DNA of 64,000 bases from an uncultured Commensalibacter sp. (GCA_945266285.1 CALYOP010000001.1:62001-126000); one strand, 5' to 3'. Shown: positions 25,172 to 35,560, numbered from the stretch's first letter. Numbers and translations: made by a program. Notes: generated by a model from the letters alone, not told the origin.

Positions 25172-27358
25172 TTAAAAACGTTTTGGTGCTAATGATGGGT
25201 TGCTCATAAAGTATTCATGCGCTGAAAAAGGTGAATGGGTTGCATCGGCACGTTGCCATTTTTTATCACTATTAAGATGCCATGATTGAAGATTGTCCTT
25301 GAGATTACCAACCATTAATTGATCAAGAATTTTCTCGTGAATATCTTCGGGAATAATTGGAATCATCGCTTCAATACGGCGATCCATGTTACGTTCCATC
25401 CAATCAGCAGAAGACATAAAAACTTTTGCTTGTTTAGAAGGAAGCGGATGACCATTTCCAAAAACAAAAACCCGTGCATGTTCAAGAAAACGACCGACAA
25501 TCGATTTGACTGTGATATTTTCAGAAAGCCCTTTTACCCCAGGACGCAAACAACATATTCCTCTGACAATCACATTGATCTGGACACCCGCACAAGACGC
25601 TTCATATAATTTCTCAATTAATCTTGGATCAACCAAGGCATTCATTTTAATCCAAATTGAACCCGTTTTACCCGCTTTAACGAAATTGATTTCATCATCA
25701 ATAAGCTGCATCAAGGTTTTACGGATCGTTAATGGAGAGAAAGCAATCGCTTGCATCTGTGCGGGTTTCGCATATCCCGTCATGTAATTAAATAAGCGTG
25801 CTGCATCCTGGGTTAATTTGGGATTACAAGTAAAATAAGATAGATCGGTATATATCTTTGCTGTAATCGGATGATAATTTCCCGTTCCAAAATGAGAATA
25901 GGAACGAATAAATTTACCTTCTCTTCTGACGACCAAACTTAATTTGGCATGTGTTTTCCAGTCAGCAAAGCCAAAAACGACCTGTACCCCCGCCGCTTCT
26001 AATTCACGAGAAAGCCGGATATTAGCTTCTTCATCAAATCGAGCCCGTAATTCCACTATGGCTGTAACCGATTTTCCACTTTCTGCAGCTTCAATTAAAG
26101 CACGAACGATTGGGCTATTGGGCGAAGTTCTATATAAAGTTTGCTTAATAGCCAATACTTGAGAATCTTGCGCAGCCTGTCTTAAAAACTGTACGACAAC
26201 ATCAAAACTTTCAAAAGGATGATAGACAAGCAAATCACTCGACCGAACTGCTGCAAAAATATCGCCTCCAAATTGTCGAATACGACTAGGAAAAGAAGGC
26301 GTATAAGAAGCAAAAAGTAAATCCAAACGATTATCAACAATAAGCTGTTTAAGATCGACCAGTCCTAGTATTCCTTTATGGACCATTACCTCACCAGGAG
26401 GAACCTCTAAAGCATGAGCAATATATTCCGCCATTTTTTCAGGCAGACGACTATCAACATCCAAATGAATGACAACACCACTCCGACGACGCTTTAAAGC
26501 CGTTTCATAAGAACGAACAAGATCTTCTGCTTCTTCTTCGAATTCGACATCGGTGTCTCTGATAACCCGAACAAGACCATATTCACTCGCTTTATAACCT
26601 GGGAAAATATAAGATATAAATTGAATGATCAGCTCTTCAAGCAAGATAAAACGTTGCTGATTAGGATGACAAAGTGTCGATGGCAAAGCTAAAAAACGAG
26701 CCAATTGTGCAGGAAGCAAAATCAAGATAGGACGTTCAATTTTTCCAGTCTTTTCATTCACCAACTTCAGCGCTAATGCTGAATTCAAATTCGGAATAAA
26801 GGGAATAGGATGGGCAGGATCCAAAGCAATCGGCGTAATAACTGGAAATATCCGTTCTATAAATAATTCTTTAAGCCATTCTAAATCTTTTGCGTTTAAA
26901 TCATCACGATTACATACGACAATTCCCGCTGCAGATAACAATTTTTTAAGTTCATGATAGATACGTTGTTGATCAGCAAAAAGCGGTTTGACTCGCTTGC
27001 GAATAGCTTCTAATTGCTGTGATGGTGTTAATCCATCAGAAGATGGTGTCGCAAAGCCCTCTCTAACTTGTCCAGCAAGACCAGCAACACGCACTGAATA
27101 AAATTCATCCAAATTGCTGGCACTAATTGATAAAAATCTTAATCTTTCAAGTAACGGGTTACGCGGATTATCCGCTTCTTCAACGACGCGTTGATTAAAT
27201 TCTAGCCATGACAATTCTCTATTAATAAAACGCTCGGAACTCTGTGTATTTTCTGCAGGATTATAATCGGTTTCCAAAGTTTGTTTTAATGGATGGGCCT
27301 CGTTTGGTTTTTTTTCTTTGGAAAACGAATCTTTAGTTTTAACTTGCTTATTGGTCAT
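25172..27358 (-). CDS. ppk1: Polyphosphate kinase 1
   Basis: Reversible transfer of the ATP gamma-phosphate to polyphosphate. Length 728, normal for Ppk1. N-terminal domain INRELSWLEFNQRVVEEA; the catalytic core contains QTLYRTSPNSPIVRAL, ELRARFDEEANI and SYSHFGTGNYHP with the autophosphorylated His region; the C-terminal PLD-like domain has NGHPLPSKQAKVFMSSADWM. A basic, charged 40-residue N-terminal extension precedes the family start. It lies between hda and ppx, a conserved alphaproteobacterial order. Confidence 0.95.
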   Translation of the reverse strand: MTNKQVKTKDSFSKEKKPNEAHPLKQTLETDYNPAENTQSSERFINRELSWLEFNQRVVEEADNPRNPLLERLRFLSISASNLDEFYSVRVAGLAGQVREGFATPSSDGLTPSQQLEAIRKRVKPLFADQQRIYHELKKLLSAAGIVVCNRDDLNAKDLEWLKELFIERIFPVITPIALDPAHPIPFIPNLNSALALKLVNEKTGKIERPILILLPAQLARFLALPSTLCHPNQQRFILLEELIIQFISYIFPGYKASEYGLVRVIRDTDVEFEEEAEDLVRSYETALKRRRSGVVIHLDVDSRLPEKMAEYIAHALEVPPGEVMVHKGILGLVDLKQLIVDNRLDLLFASYTPSFPSRIRQFGGDIFAAVRSSDLLVYHPFESFDVVVQFLRQAAQDSQVLAIKQTLYRTSPNSPIVRALIEAAESGKSVTAIVELRARFDEEANIRLSRELEAAGVQVVFGFADWKTHAKLSLVVRREGKFIRSYSHFGTGNYHPITAKIYTDLSYFTCNPKLTQDAARLFNYMTGYAKPAQMQAIAFSPLTIRKTLMQLIDDEINFVKAGKTGSIWIKMNALVDPRLIEKLYEASCAGVQINVIVRGICCLRPGVKGLSENITVKSIVGRFLEHARVFVFGNGHPLPSKQAKVFMSSADWMERNMDRRIEAMIPIIPEDIHEKILDQLMVGNLKDNLQSWHLNSDKKWQRADATHSPFSAHEYFMSNPSLAPKRF

Positions 27359-27387
27359 GACATTACGGCTTTTCTTTTGTTTCTTCG

Positions 27388-28197
27388 TTACTCTAACATA
27401 AACCTGTCTTTATTAAAAACGGTTGATTTTTTGCTATCATAACATAATTCAGCTGAGGGATCCGATAACAAATCATGTAAAGCTTCCGTAGCAAGTTCAC
27501 GCGTTACCCCACCCCCGTCAGCTAATGCAGCATGATCTAAACGCTCAACAGCTTCGCGAATCGCTGCAGCACTACGTGGTAATCGCAACAGCAACCATTC
27601 TGCTACAGAAGAAGCGACCACCATTTGTCTTTCTGCCAATAATCTTAATAAAAGAATTCGCAATAGTGCTTCTTCAGCACGTTCGATTTTAATCGCCATA
27701 ATAGCCCGCAAACGGCTTTTCAAATCGGCCAAATTAATATCCCACCGAGATGGCGGTAAACGGCCACTTAATATTAATGGCATCGCCAATTCTTGAGCCG
27801 TATTTAATACATGCAATAACGCCTGGGGATGCGTCACCATATCTGCGTCATCAATGACCAAAGCTTTCACCGTATTATTTCTTAACTGCTGCGACCAATA
27901 CATAGGATTATTCTGACTTAAAACAGTACCAGGCAAAAGAAGCGCATCATGTTTTTCAGCCCAAATTTGTAAAAGATGCGTTTTGCCGGTTCCTGCTTCA
28001 CCCCAAATTAAAAGGCGTCGGTCCGGCCAATCAGAAGCAGTAATACGCGTTGAATGAATTCCCAGCCAAGTACAAGCTATTGCGTTTGATTTTGCCCCCA
28101 CAAATTCCGATTGAATAAACCGTGGTTGATAGGTGAAAGGCAAAGCAAGCTGTCTTGGAACAGCTGTTGGAGTATTTTCTTGTTTTTTTTTCTCCAT
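27388..28197 (-). CDS. hda: HdaA/DnaA-like replication regulator
   Basis: AAA+ protein homologous to DnaA domain III that, with the sliding clamp, promotes ATP hydrolysis on DnaA and prevents re-initiation. The clamp-binding hexapeptide is QLALPF near the N-terminus. Walker A lies in WGEAGTGKTHLLQIW, Walker B in ALVIDDAD, and the C-terminal lid has LLRLPRSAAAIREAVERLD. Start taken at ATG 28197 (269 residues); the longer TTG-started frame to 28242 runs into a palindrome shared with the divergent purM gene. It precedes ppk. Family role is established; activity here is inferred. Confidence 0.88.
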   Translation of the reverse strand: MEKKKQENTPTAVPRQLALPFTYQPRFIQSEFVGAKSNAIACTWLGIHSTRITASDWPDRRLLIWGEAGTGKTHLLQIWAEKHDALLLPGTVLSQNNPMYWSQQLRNNTVKALVIDDADMVTHPQALLHVLNTAQELAMPLILSGRLPPSRWDINLADLKSRLRAIMAIKIERAEEALLRILLLRLLAERQMVVASSVAEWLLLRLPRSAAAIREAVERLDHAALADGGGVTRELATEALHDLLSDPSAELCYDSKKSTVFNKDRFMLE

Positions 28198-28242
28198 AAC
28201 CGCTTTGCCAGAAACCTTATCTGTCTTAAATAGTTCTTTCAA

Positions 28243-28264
28243 TATGATATAGATTTATATCATA
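28243..28264. promoter_or_regulatory. 22-bp palindrome between hda and purM
   Basis: TATGATATA, four-base spacer GATT, TATATCATA. It lies in the 115-base divergent region between hda and purM, where the two promoters must sit. It could be an operator for one or both. Seen directly; no known regulator site recognised. Confidence 0.45.
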
Positions 28265-28312
28265 ATCAATTAAAGATAACACTAATGGCAATTATATAGA
28301 GGCTGTTTAATA

Positions 28313-29428
28313 ATGACTTCTGTTTCTCTTGACTCCCGAATCCCTCCATCATCGAACGAAGCAACCTATAAAGCTTCAGGAGTAGACATCGCCGCGGGGG
28401 ACGCCTTGATTGAAGCAATTAAACCAGTTGTTTCCAAAACCAATCAGCAAGGAGTCATGGGTAGCCTTGGAGGATTCGGTGCTTTATTTGATCTCAAAGC
28501 CGCATGTTTCAAAGACCCAATTCTCGTCTCTGGAACGGATGGTGTTGGTACCAAACTGATGATCGCTATTGAAACGGGGTTATGTGAAAATATTGGTACT
28601 GACCTGGTTGCCATGTGCGTCAACGATTTAATCGTTCAAGGTGCAAAGCCCTTATTCTTTCTTGACTATTTCGCAACAGGAAAACTAGAAGTCAATCAAG
28701 CTGGAAAAGTTATCAAAAGCATTAGTGCTGCTTGCCAACGATCAGGCTGCGCCTTAATTGGTGGGGAAACAGCTGAAATGCCAGGCATGTATAAAGATGG
28801 CCATTATGATCTTGCCGGTTTTGCTGTTGGTGCTGTTGAACGGGATATGATTTTACCCAAAGCTATTCAACCTGGTGACAAAATTATCGGCCTTGCATCA
28901 AGTGGTGTGCATTCCAACGGTTTTTCGTTAGTTCGATCCATTGTCAAACAACAAAATCTTTCCTGGGACGATATCGCACCTTTTGATGAAGATAGTATGT
29001 TGGGTGAAGCATTACTTACGCCAACCACACTTTATGTAGAACCTGTTTTAGCTTTACAGAAAGCAGGTCTTCTTCATGGCGCTGCACATATTACAGGGGG
29101 TGGTATCGTTGGTAATTTACCACGTATTTTACCAAAAGGCATCATTGCCACCATTGATGGTGAAAGTTGGCCTATGCCACCCGTATTTTCATGGTTAGCC
29201 CAAGCAGGAAATATCCGGACGGAAGAAATGCTTAAAGTATTTAACTGTGGTGTTGGTATGATTTTGATCGTATCTGACATAGCAGCCGTAAATGCCGTTT
29301 TAAAAGACAGCGATATTCAGGCTTATATGATTGGTAGAATTGGTTCGAACCTCGATGCAGAAAGTCCTCCGCAAGTTCATTTTAGTGATTTGCCGGATTT
29401 TAGCTTTTCCCCTTCATCAGAGCTATAA
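28313..29428 (+). CDS. purM: Phosphoribosylformylglycinamidine cyclo-ligase
   Basis: AIR synthetase of purine biosynthesis, ATP-dependent ring closure of FGAM to AIR. Length 371. Motifs: [16 protein letters not shown], the ATP/substrate loop [29 protein letters not shown] and [16 protein letters not shown]. The N-terminal 20 residues are extra and Ser/Pro-rich. The purN gene follows 12 bases later, so two consecutive-pathway enzymes share a transcript, as in many proteobacteria. Confidence 0.95.
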   Translation: MTSVSLDSRIPPSSNEATYKASGVDIAAGDALIEAIKPVVSKTNQQGVMGSLGGFGALFDLKAACFKDPILVSGTDGVGTKLMIAIETGLCENIGTDLVAMCVNDLIVQGAKPLFFLDYFATGKLEVNQAGKVIKSISAACQRSGCALIGGETAEMPGMYKDGHYDLAGFAVGAVERDMILPKAIQPGDKIIGLASSGVHSNGFSLVRSIVKQQNLSWDDIAPFDEDSMLGEALLTPTTLYVEPVLALQKAGLLHGAAHITGGGIVGNLPRILPKGIIATIDGESWPMPPVFSWLAQAGNIRTEEMLKVFNCGVGMILIVSDIAAVNAVLKDSDIQAYMIGRIGSNLDAESPPQVHFSDLPDFSFSPSSEL

Positions 29429-29440
29429 GATTTAATTTCC

Positions 29441-30058
29441 ATGTATTCCAAAAAACGCATAGCGGTTTTAATAAGCGGTCGAGGTAGCAACCTGAAATCT
29501 TTAATTGCGGCCTGCAAAGACCCTTCTTATCCTGCTGAAATCGAAGTTGTGATCAGTAATAATCCCGATGCCGGTGGTTTGGATATTGCAAGACATGAAA
29601 GAATTCATACTCATGTCATTGATCACCAACCCTTTGGTAACGATCGCAAGGCCCATGAACGACAGATTGATGCAACCCTTCAAGCACATAATGTCTCAAC
29701 TGTTTGCCTTGCCGGTTATATGCGATTATTGACCCCTTTTCTGATTTCCAATTGGAAAGGGAAAATGCTGAACATTCATCCAAGTCTGTTACCGCTTTTT
29801 CCGGGATTGCACACCCATCGTAAGGCATTAAAAGCAGGAATGAAAGTTCATGGCTGCACTGTTCATTTGGTTACAGAGGAAGTCGATGCCGGTCCAATAT
29901 TAGGACAAGCTGTTATACCAATATTACCAAATGATACTGAAGAAACGCTTGCTGATCGTTTACTTGAACAAGAGCATCTTCTTTATCCGCGCGTATTGAA
30001 AAATTTTATTGAACAAGAAAGCCCTAACCCTACGATTGATGCGCTAATCAATGGTTAG
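29441..30058 (+). CDS. purN: Phosphoribosylglycinamide formyltransferase
   Basis: 10-formyl-THF-dependent formylation of GAR, purine pathway step 3. Length 205. Motifs: IAVLISGRGSNLKSLI at the N-terminus, CLAGYMRLL, the signature NIHPSLLPLFPGL with the catalytic His, and GCTVHLVTEEVDAGPIL with the catalytic Asp. It is the second gene of a purMN operon and is followed by a strong terminator. Confidence 0.95.
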   Translation: MYSKKRIAVLISGRGSNLKSLIAACKDPSYPAEIEVVISNNPDAGGLDIARHERIHTHVIDHQPFGNDRKAHERQIDATLQAHNVSTVCLAGYMRLLTPFLISNWKGKMLNIHPSLLPLFPGLHTHRKALKAGMKVHGCTVHLVTEEVDAGPILGQAVIPILPNDTEETLADRLLEQEHLLYPRVLKNFIEQESPNPTIDALING

Positions 30059-30065
30059 ATGTCAG

Positions 30066-30100
30066 AAAAGAATTGCTATTAAAAAAAGCAATTCTTTTTT
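30066..30100 (+). terminator. Rho-independent terminator after purN
   Basis: AAAGAATTGCT, nine-base A-rich loop, AGCAATTCTTT followed immediately by more T. Positioned between purN and the convergent ndk gene; it can work in both directions. Confidence 0.85.
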
Positions 30101-30105
30101 GTTAA

Positions 30106-30528
30106 TTAGGGAAGAATTTCAATTCCAGCAAAGAAAAAGCTGATTTCTTGTTTTGCATTTTCTAAAGAATCTGAACCATGAACTGAATTTGCTTCGATCG
30201 ATTCGGCAAATTGTGCACGAATAGTATGGGGTTCTGCTTTTTTGGGATCAGTTGCACCCATAATATCGCGGTTTTTCTGAACGGCATTTTCGCCTTCTAA
30301 AACTTGAACAACGACAGGGCCACTGATCATAAAATCAACCAATTCGCCAAAAAAAGGACGTTCTTTGTGAACTGCGTAAAAAGCTTCGGCCTGTTGTTTG
30401 CTAAGATGAAGGCGTTTTTGTGCAACAATCTTAAGTCCTGCACCTTCAATAAGGCTATTGATTTTTCCAGTAAGGTTACGTCGTGTTGCGTCAGGCTTTA
30501 AAATGGAAAGTGTTCTTTGTTGCGTCAT
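30106..30528 (-). CDS. ndk: Nucleoside diphosphate kinase
   Basis: Ping-pong phosphate transfer between NTPs and NDPs through a phosphohistidine. At 140 residues it is the standard length. Motifs: [14 protein letters not shown] at the start, the [11 protein letters not shown] loop, and the active-site [12 protein letters not shown]. Start ATG 30528 has AGGATGA seven bases upstream; the 57-base longer frame is an artefact of open sequence. It stands alone between the purN terminator and the ABC-F gene. Confidence 0.96.
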   Translation of the reverse strand: MTQQRTLSILKPDATRRNLTGKINSLIEGAGLKIVAQKRLHLSKQQAEAFYAVHKERPFFGELVDFMISGPVVVQVLEGENAVQKNRDIMGATDPKKAEPHTIRAQFAESIEANSVHGSDSLENAKQEISFFFAGIEILP

Positions 30529-30656
30529 ATTATAATCATCCTTTCGAATAAGATAAGCCGAGGCTCCTCTAGAGCCCTTAAGCAAATATTGGTAAATAGA
30601 AGAACTTCCTTTATCTTGTCGACCATTTTTTAGTTAATATTATTGCGAGATTTGTT

Positions 30657-32546
30657 GTGAGTACTTTGGTTATCACAGATTTGACTTTGCGCATTGCAGG
30701 TCATCCTTTGTTAGAAAATGCCTCCTTAACGATTGAAAACAGCCAAAAAGTAGGACTGGTTGGACGTAATGGAGCTGGAAAATCAACACTTCTTGCTGCA
30801 ATAGCCGGAGATATTTCTCCTGATAGTGGAACGATATTATTACCATCACGTATCCGAATGGCACGCGTTAAACAGGAAACACCTACTGGTAACCAATCAT
30901 TACTCGATACTGTTTTAGCCGCTGATCAGGAACGTACTGAATTATTACAACAGGCTGATACGATCAAAGACGGTTTTCAACTTGCCGAAATTCATGAACG
31001 TTTAATTGCTATTTCTGCCGATAGTGCTCCTTCACGTGCGGCAACGATTCTTTCAGGTCTTGGATTTAGTGCTGAAGATCAACAACGCCCTGTCTCCGAC
31101 TTTTCGGGGGGATGGCGTATGCGTGTTGCTTTAGCCAGCACATTATTTTTAAACCCGGATTTACTCTTACTTGATGAACCGACAAACCACCTTGATCTTG
31201 AAGCAACCTTATGGTTGGAAAGTTGGTTGGCTAATTTTTCTGGCAGTGCCTTAATCGTCAGTCATGATCGTAATTTATTAGATCATAGTGTCAATGCCAT
31301 CGCTTATCTAAACCATCAAAAACTTTCCTTAACCCCTGGAGGATACGAAGAATTTGTTCGTATCCGAACAGAAAAAAAACTGCAACAAAGCCGTGAAGCC
31401 GAACGTATCGCAGCCAAACGGGCCCATATGCAGGCTTTTGTCGATCGTTTTCGTGCCAAAGCAACGAAGGCAAGACAGGCACAAGCACGTCTTAAAGCGC
31501 TAGAGAAACTCCCTCCTTTACAGAATGTTATCGAAGAAGCACCTGTCCAATTTGAATTTCCTAAACCGACTCCTCTCCCTCCCCCATTAATTACGCTTGA
31601 TGATGTCAAAGCTGGTTATGACCAACATGTAGTGCTTTCCCATCTTTCTTTACGTATTGATCCCGAAGATCGCATTGCATTGTTAGGATCCAATGGAAAT
31701 GGGAAATCGACTTTTATCAAGCTAATTGCTGGAAAATTAACACCTATGTCGGGTAAAATTCAAAAAAATTCCAAGCTTAGTGTCGGTTATTTTGCACAAC
31801 ATCAGTTAGAAGAATTAATCCCTGAGCAAACCCCTTTGCAACATATCGAAGCAGCATTACCCAAGGCAAGCCCAACAGAACTTCGCAGTCAATTGGCACG
31901 ATTTGGTTTAGGTGCAAATCAGGCAGAAACGCTTGTTCGCTCCTTATCTGGAGGTGAAAAAGCTCGGCTGGTTTTATCATTAATTACCCGACATAACCCG
32001 CATATTTTATTATTGGACGAACCGACAAACCATCTTGATCTTGATGCGAGAGAAGCTTTAATTCATGCACTTTCAGAATTTGATGGGGCTGTCATTCTTA
32101 TATCTCACGATCCTCGCTTGGTAGAACTGGTAGCGGATCGTTTATGGCTGGTACATGATGGGCGGGTTACACCTTTTGATGGAGATATGAATGATTACCG
32201 CCAATGGCTTGATAAACGGAAACAAGAAATAAACCAAATAGCAAATAAAAATCAGTCCGCTAGTCCTTCTCAACGTGATATTCGCAAAGAAAAAGCTGAA
32301 AAACGAAAAGCATTACAACCTTTACGAAAAAAAGCTAAAGCGCTTGAGCAATTGATTGATAAACTGACGCAACAATGTAACCTGTTGGAAACAAAATTAG
32401 GCGATGCTGATTTTTATCAATCAAGTAATGCAGAAGAAGTAACTAATATGCATACAAAACTAGCCGCATTAAAAAAACAACAGGAAACAGCAGAAGAAGA
32501 CTGGTTAACGCTTCAAAGTGAAATTGAAGAAGCTGAAATTAATTAG
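30657..32546 (+). CDS. ABC-F family ATPase (YheS/Uup-like)
   Basis: Soluble protein with two ABC ATPase domains and no membrane part, 629 residues, starting with GTG at 30657. First domain: GRNGAGKST, FSGGWRMR, LLLDEPTNHLDLEA. Second: GSNGNGKST, LSGGEKARL, LLLDEPTNHLDLDA. A charged interdomain linker (residues 235-290) and a C-terminal coiled coil (540-629, KKAKALEQLIDKL) are present, as in YheS/Uup. ABC-F proteins act at the ribosomal E site to rescue stalled translation; which subgroup this belongs to cannot be decided by eye. Its stop overlaps the convergent HAD gene by four bases. Confidence 0.9.
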   Translation: MSTLVITDLTLRIAGHPLLENASLTIENSQKVGLVGRNGAGKSTLLAAIAGDISPDSGTILLPSRIRMARVKQETPTGNQSLLDTVLAADQERTELLQQADTIKDGFQLAEIHERLIAISADSAPSRAATILSGLGFSAEDQQRPVSDFSGGWRMRVALASTLFLNPDLLLLDEPTNHLDLEATLWLESWLANFSGSALIVSHDRNLLDHSVNAIAYLNHQKLSLTPGGYEEFVRIRTEKKLQQSREAERIAAKRAHMQAFVDRFRAKATKARQAQARLKALEKLPPLQNVIEEAPVQFEFPKPTPLPPPLITLDDVKAGYDQHVVLSHLSLRIDPEDRIALLGSNGNGKSTFIKLIAGKLTPMSGKIQKNSKLSVGYFAQHQLEELIPEQTPLQHIEAALPKASPTELRSQLARFGLGANQAETLVRSLSGGEKARLVLSLITRHNPHILLLDEPTNHLDLDAREALIHALSEFDGAVILISHDPRLVELVADRLWLVHDGRVTPFDGDMNDYRQWLDKRKQEINQIANKNQSASPSQRDIRKEKAEKRKALQPLRKKAKALEQLIDKLTQQCNLLETKLGDADFYQSSNAEEVTNMHTKLAALKKQQETAEEDWLTLQSEIEEAEIN

Positions 32547-33160
32547 ATATAAATATGATTAGGCTGAATTTCCTCAATGGGAAGCAGATGCTTCCCTTTT
32601 ATTAACCGTGTTGCATCCACAGCGATCATATTCGCATGATGTGCCGCTTCCATCCCTTCTGCACTATCTTCAAAAACCAAGCAATCGGATGGATGAACTC
32701 CAATACGTTTTGCAGATTCAATAAAGATATCAGGCGCAGGTTTAGGATGTTTGACCTCTTCAACAGTCACAAGGCAATCAAAATATTGAAAAAGTTCAAC
32801 TCGTTGAAGAGAAGGAACCACGAAATGCCTTAAACCACTGGAAGCAACAGCCATTGGAATTTTTTTATAATATTGTCTAACAATCGTAGCGATTGCTGTT
32901 AATTCATCCAGATTTTTAAGCCCTTCGACAAAATTATCATGCAATGCTTTTAACATCTGCTGGATATCTAAATTCAATCCTTCTTCTTCGGCAAAGGATT
33001 GAATTGTCATCGCAGCTGAAATACCTTTTCGCGCTTCAAACCAATCTTCTGCTATAGATGATTTATAAGGAGCGAGTATCTTCCGGTAAGCTGAACGATA
33101 AATAGGCAATGTATCAACCAGCGTCCCATCACAATCAAAAATCAATCCTTTAACGGACAC
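32543..33160 (-). CDS. HAD superfamily phosphatase (YqaB/beta-phosphoglucomutase-like)
   Basis: 205-residue HAD-IA hydrolase with motif I FDCDGTLVDT, motif II in VASSGLRHF, motif III Lys in VKHPKPAPDIF and motif IV FEDSAEGMEAAHHA. The cap sits after motif I, as in beta-phosphoglucomutase and fructose-1-phosphatase YqaB. The substrate is probably a small sugar phosphate but cannot be chosen from sequence. GTG start at 33160. It begins three bases after the MFS transporter stop and may be cotranscribed with it, perhaps acting on the imported compound. Confidence 0.82.
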   Translation of the reverse strand: MSVKGLIFDCDGTLVDTLPIYRSAYRKILAPYKSSIAEDWFEARKGISAAMTIQSFAEEEGLNLDIQQMLKALHDNFVEGLKNLDELTAIATIVRQYYKKIPMAVASSGLRHFVVPSLQRVELFQYFDCLVTVEEVKHPKPAPDIFIESAKRIGVHPSDCLVFEDSAEGMEAAHHANMIAVDATRLIKGKHLLPIEEIQPNHIYI

Positions 33161-33163
33161 AAA

Positions 33164-34363
33164 TCAATTCCTTATTTTATAATGAACAGGCTTATTTGTT
33201 TTATAGAAAAACACCCAACAAAGTAAAGCAAGTAAAGCAATAATCGACAATACGATAAAGCTGTCATTATAACCCCAATATTTGGCAATATAACCGGCTA
33301 GACCGTGACTTAAAGCGGCACCAATTCCTTGCATAGTTAAAATAAAAGAAAGACCTGCATTAAATCTTCCTGATCCAAACAAAAGACGTGCAGCGAGTCC
33401 CGGAACGGCCACTCCCATTAATCCTGCTCCAACTCCATCCAAAATCTGAACGGGTAAGAGAATGATGGGTATTTGCAATAATCCTGCCAATAAACCTCGA
33501 ACGGGCAAAACGATAATAGCCAAAATAAAAACCAGATAATAACCATGGATCTTCGCATAACTGGTTGCTAATAAAGCAGCTGGAATCATTGTAACTTGTG
33601 CTACGATAATTGTTATTGCTGTATAAAGTCCAGGATTTGTAATCAAATGCTTCGCCATCATAGATTGTCCAAGCAACGGTAACATTGCAGCATTGGCCAA
33701 ATGAAAAAGCGTTACAGTTATACAGAAAACCAACATATTCTGATTTTGGATAATATCCCAAAAACTTGCTGTTTTTATATCCGTATCTGTTGAAGCCCCT
33801 CGAGATTGTGCATAATTAATTTTACGAAACGGGATTAATAATGTGCATCCAATAGCAGCAATTGCCAAAAAGATATTTAATAAAAATACAGAAAACAATT
33901 TATAATATAGGCTTAACAAACCACTCAATACTGCAGCAAAACTATTTCCAAGATGGTTAAAAGCTTCATTGCGTCCTAATTGATAATCAAATCCTTTCTG
34001 CCCCACAATTCCAAGAGTGATTGCATTAATCGCTGGTGGTATAGCAGCAGCACCCAAAGCAATCATAATCTGAGCAAAAGCTGTTATCTTAAAAGTTGGG
34101 TTTAAGAAAATAAGTGCTATTGCCACAGCAATGAACATCGAAGCAATTATGATAATTAGGCGTTTACAACGCACAATATCAATCATAATCCCTATCGGAA
34201 AAGTTAGAAAAACCCCTGCTAATCCACCAATAGTCGTAACGGATCCTATTAATTCAACACTCCAATGATGTGATTGAAGAAAAACGCCTAAGAAAGGACC
34301 AAGTCCATCCCGGACATCTGCTAATAAAAAATTAAGTGCGTTTAAAATAATTTGAATATTCAA
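33164..34363 (-). CDS. MFS transporter
   Basis: Major facilitator superfamily protein of 399 residues with about 12 membrane helices. The loop 2-3 motif is visible as GIMIDIVRCKRLI near residue 58. The TTG start at 34363 (GGAA seven bases upstream) is needed to keep helix 1; the next in-frame ATG lies about 60 codons in. The N-terminal LNALNFLLADVRDGLGPFLGVFL resembles a subgroup of bacterial MFS proteins of unassigned substrate. The HAD phosphatase gene follows three bases after its stop. Substrate unknown. Confidence 0.82.
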   Translation of the reverse strand: MNIQIILNALNFLLADVRDGLGPFLGVFLQSHHWSVELIGSVTTIGGLAGVFLTFPIGIMIDIVRCKRLIIIIASMFIAVAIALIFLNPTFKITAFAQIMIALGAAAIPPAINAITLGIVGQKGFDYQLGRNEAFNHLGNSFAAVLSGLLSLYYKLFSVFLLNIFLAIAAIGCTLLIPFRKINYAQSRGASTDTDIKTASFWDIIQNQNMLVFCITVTLFHLANAAMLPLLGQSMMAKHLITNPGLYTAITIIVAQVTMIPAALLATSYAKIHGYYLVFILAIIVLPVRGLLAGLLQIPIILLPVQILDGVGAGLMGVAVPGLAARLLFGSGRFNAGLSFILTMQGIGAALSHGLAGYIAKYWGYNDSFIVLSIIALLALLCWVFFYKTNKPVHYKIRN

Positions 34364-34537
34364 CAGATTTTTCCAACGAAAAGCGCTATTTGACTATATA
34401 AAGCGATTTAATAATTTTATATGTGTAATAAAAAATTCCATATAAAACAATTACCTATTACGAATTTACATTGAATATTGTTTGTAAGTCCTTACCATAA
34501 GCGCATATGTATCAAAAACAGATATGGCAAATAGAAT

Positions 34538-35560
34538 ATGCAATTTAAAAATATGGTATTTTTTATTTTTCGAACTTCGATCCTGATGAGGGCGACTTTT
34601 TTTCTAATAATTTCAATGCTTAGTTTTACAGATGTTGCCAAAGCATCAACTTTTCCCAAAATCATGACAATTACCATTGGTCATGACAAAAAATTTAGTT
34701 TTTTCACTTCAGAAAAAAATAAGAATACACCTTATAAGCATCTATTAATTGGTATTAATGGTTATCCTCGCGATGCAAACTTGTTATTTAATGCGCTTTA
34801 TAAAGCCACAACAGTTTCAAATAGAAATTCAGATACATTAATTATCATACCTATTTTTCAAGTCCCAGAAAAACAGGCTTTGGCATGTCGAACAACCAAT
34901 ATGCCCGTGGCAAAAGCAGACGATCTATTATGGCAATGCAAAAGCTGGTACCAAGGGGCCTTAGCTTCCAACCTTCCTGTCTCTTCTTTTACGGCTATGG
35001 ATACCCTTACTCAGCAGCTTCTTAAACAAATGCCTACAATTAAAAACGTTACTGTTGCGGGATTTTCAGCAGGCGGTCAATTTGTTCAACGCTATGTAGG
35101 ATTTGCTCATTTCCAAAATAGTTTTGATAAAATTCATTATATCGTAGCAGATCCAAGCTCTTTTTTATATTGGGATTCTTTTCGACCGGTTTCCTCTTCA
35201 CAACCTTGTTCAAATGCGAATCAATGGAAATATGGACTAGAAAATCTGCCAGCTTATTTACTACAAGATCGATCAAAAGCACGCCAGAATTATATCAACG
35301 CTAATATTGATTATCTTGAAGGAGCGTTAGATCAAGGGACATCAATTAAAGCAGCCTATCATTCTTTAGATAAAAGTTGTGCTGCTCGTTTACAGGGAGA
35401 ATATCGTTTAGATCGAGGAATGCATTATGCTAATTATGATAAAGATAAATTAGCACACGGAACACATAAATTAACAATAATTCCAGATTGTGCACACAGT
35501 GCTTATTGCGTTTTTACCTCTCAAAAAGGCAGAGCAATTTTATTCAAAGAAATTCAATAA
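34538..35560 (+). CDS. Secreted alpha/beta hydrolase-like protein
   Basis: 340 residues with an N-terminal signal peptide; the clean signal runs from a second ATG at 34586 (MRATFFLIISMLS ... DVAKAS, cleavage after AKA), so the first 16 residues may not be translated. The nucleophile elbow is VAGFSAGGQFVQRYVG (GxSxGG). A candidate catalytic His is in IPDCAHSAYCVF near the C-terminus, and acidic candidates lie in IDYLEGALDQG. Six Cys suggest periplasmic disulfides. Probably an esterase-like enzyme or relative; no substrate evident. It stands alone and is followed by a hairpin. Confidence 0.72.
   Translation: MQFKNMVFFIFRTSILMRATFFLIISMLSFTDVAKASTFPKIMTITIGHDKKFSFFTSEKNKNTPYKHLLIGINGYPRDANLLFNALYKATTVSNRNSDTLIIIPIFQVPEKQALACRTTNMPVAKADDLLWQCKSWYQGALASNLPVSSFTAMDTLTQQLLKQMPTIKNVTVAGFSAGGQFVQRYVGFAHFQNSFDKIHYIVADPSSFLYWDSFRPVSSSQPCSNANQWKYGLENLPAYLLQDRSKARQNYINANIDYLEGALDQGTSIKAAYHSLDKSCAARLQGEYRLDRGMHYANYDKDKLAHGTHKLTIIPDCAHSAYCVFTSQKGRAILFKEIQ

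Noticed and set aside
33205-33230. Tandem AAGTAAAGC repeat in the MFS gene
   Set aside because: Only two units inside a coding Leu/Ala stretch of a membrane helix; codon repetition explains it.
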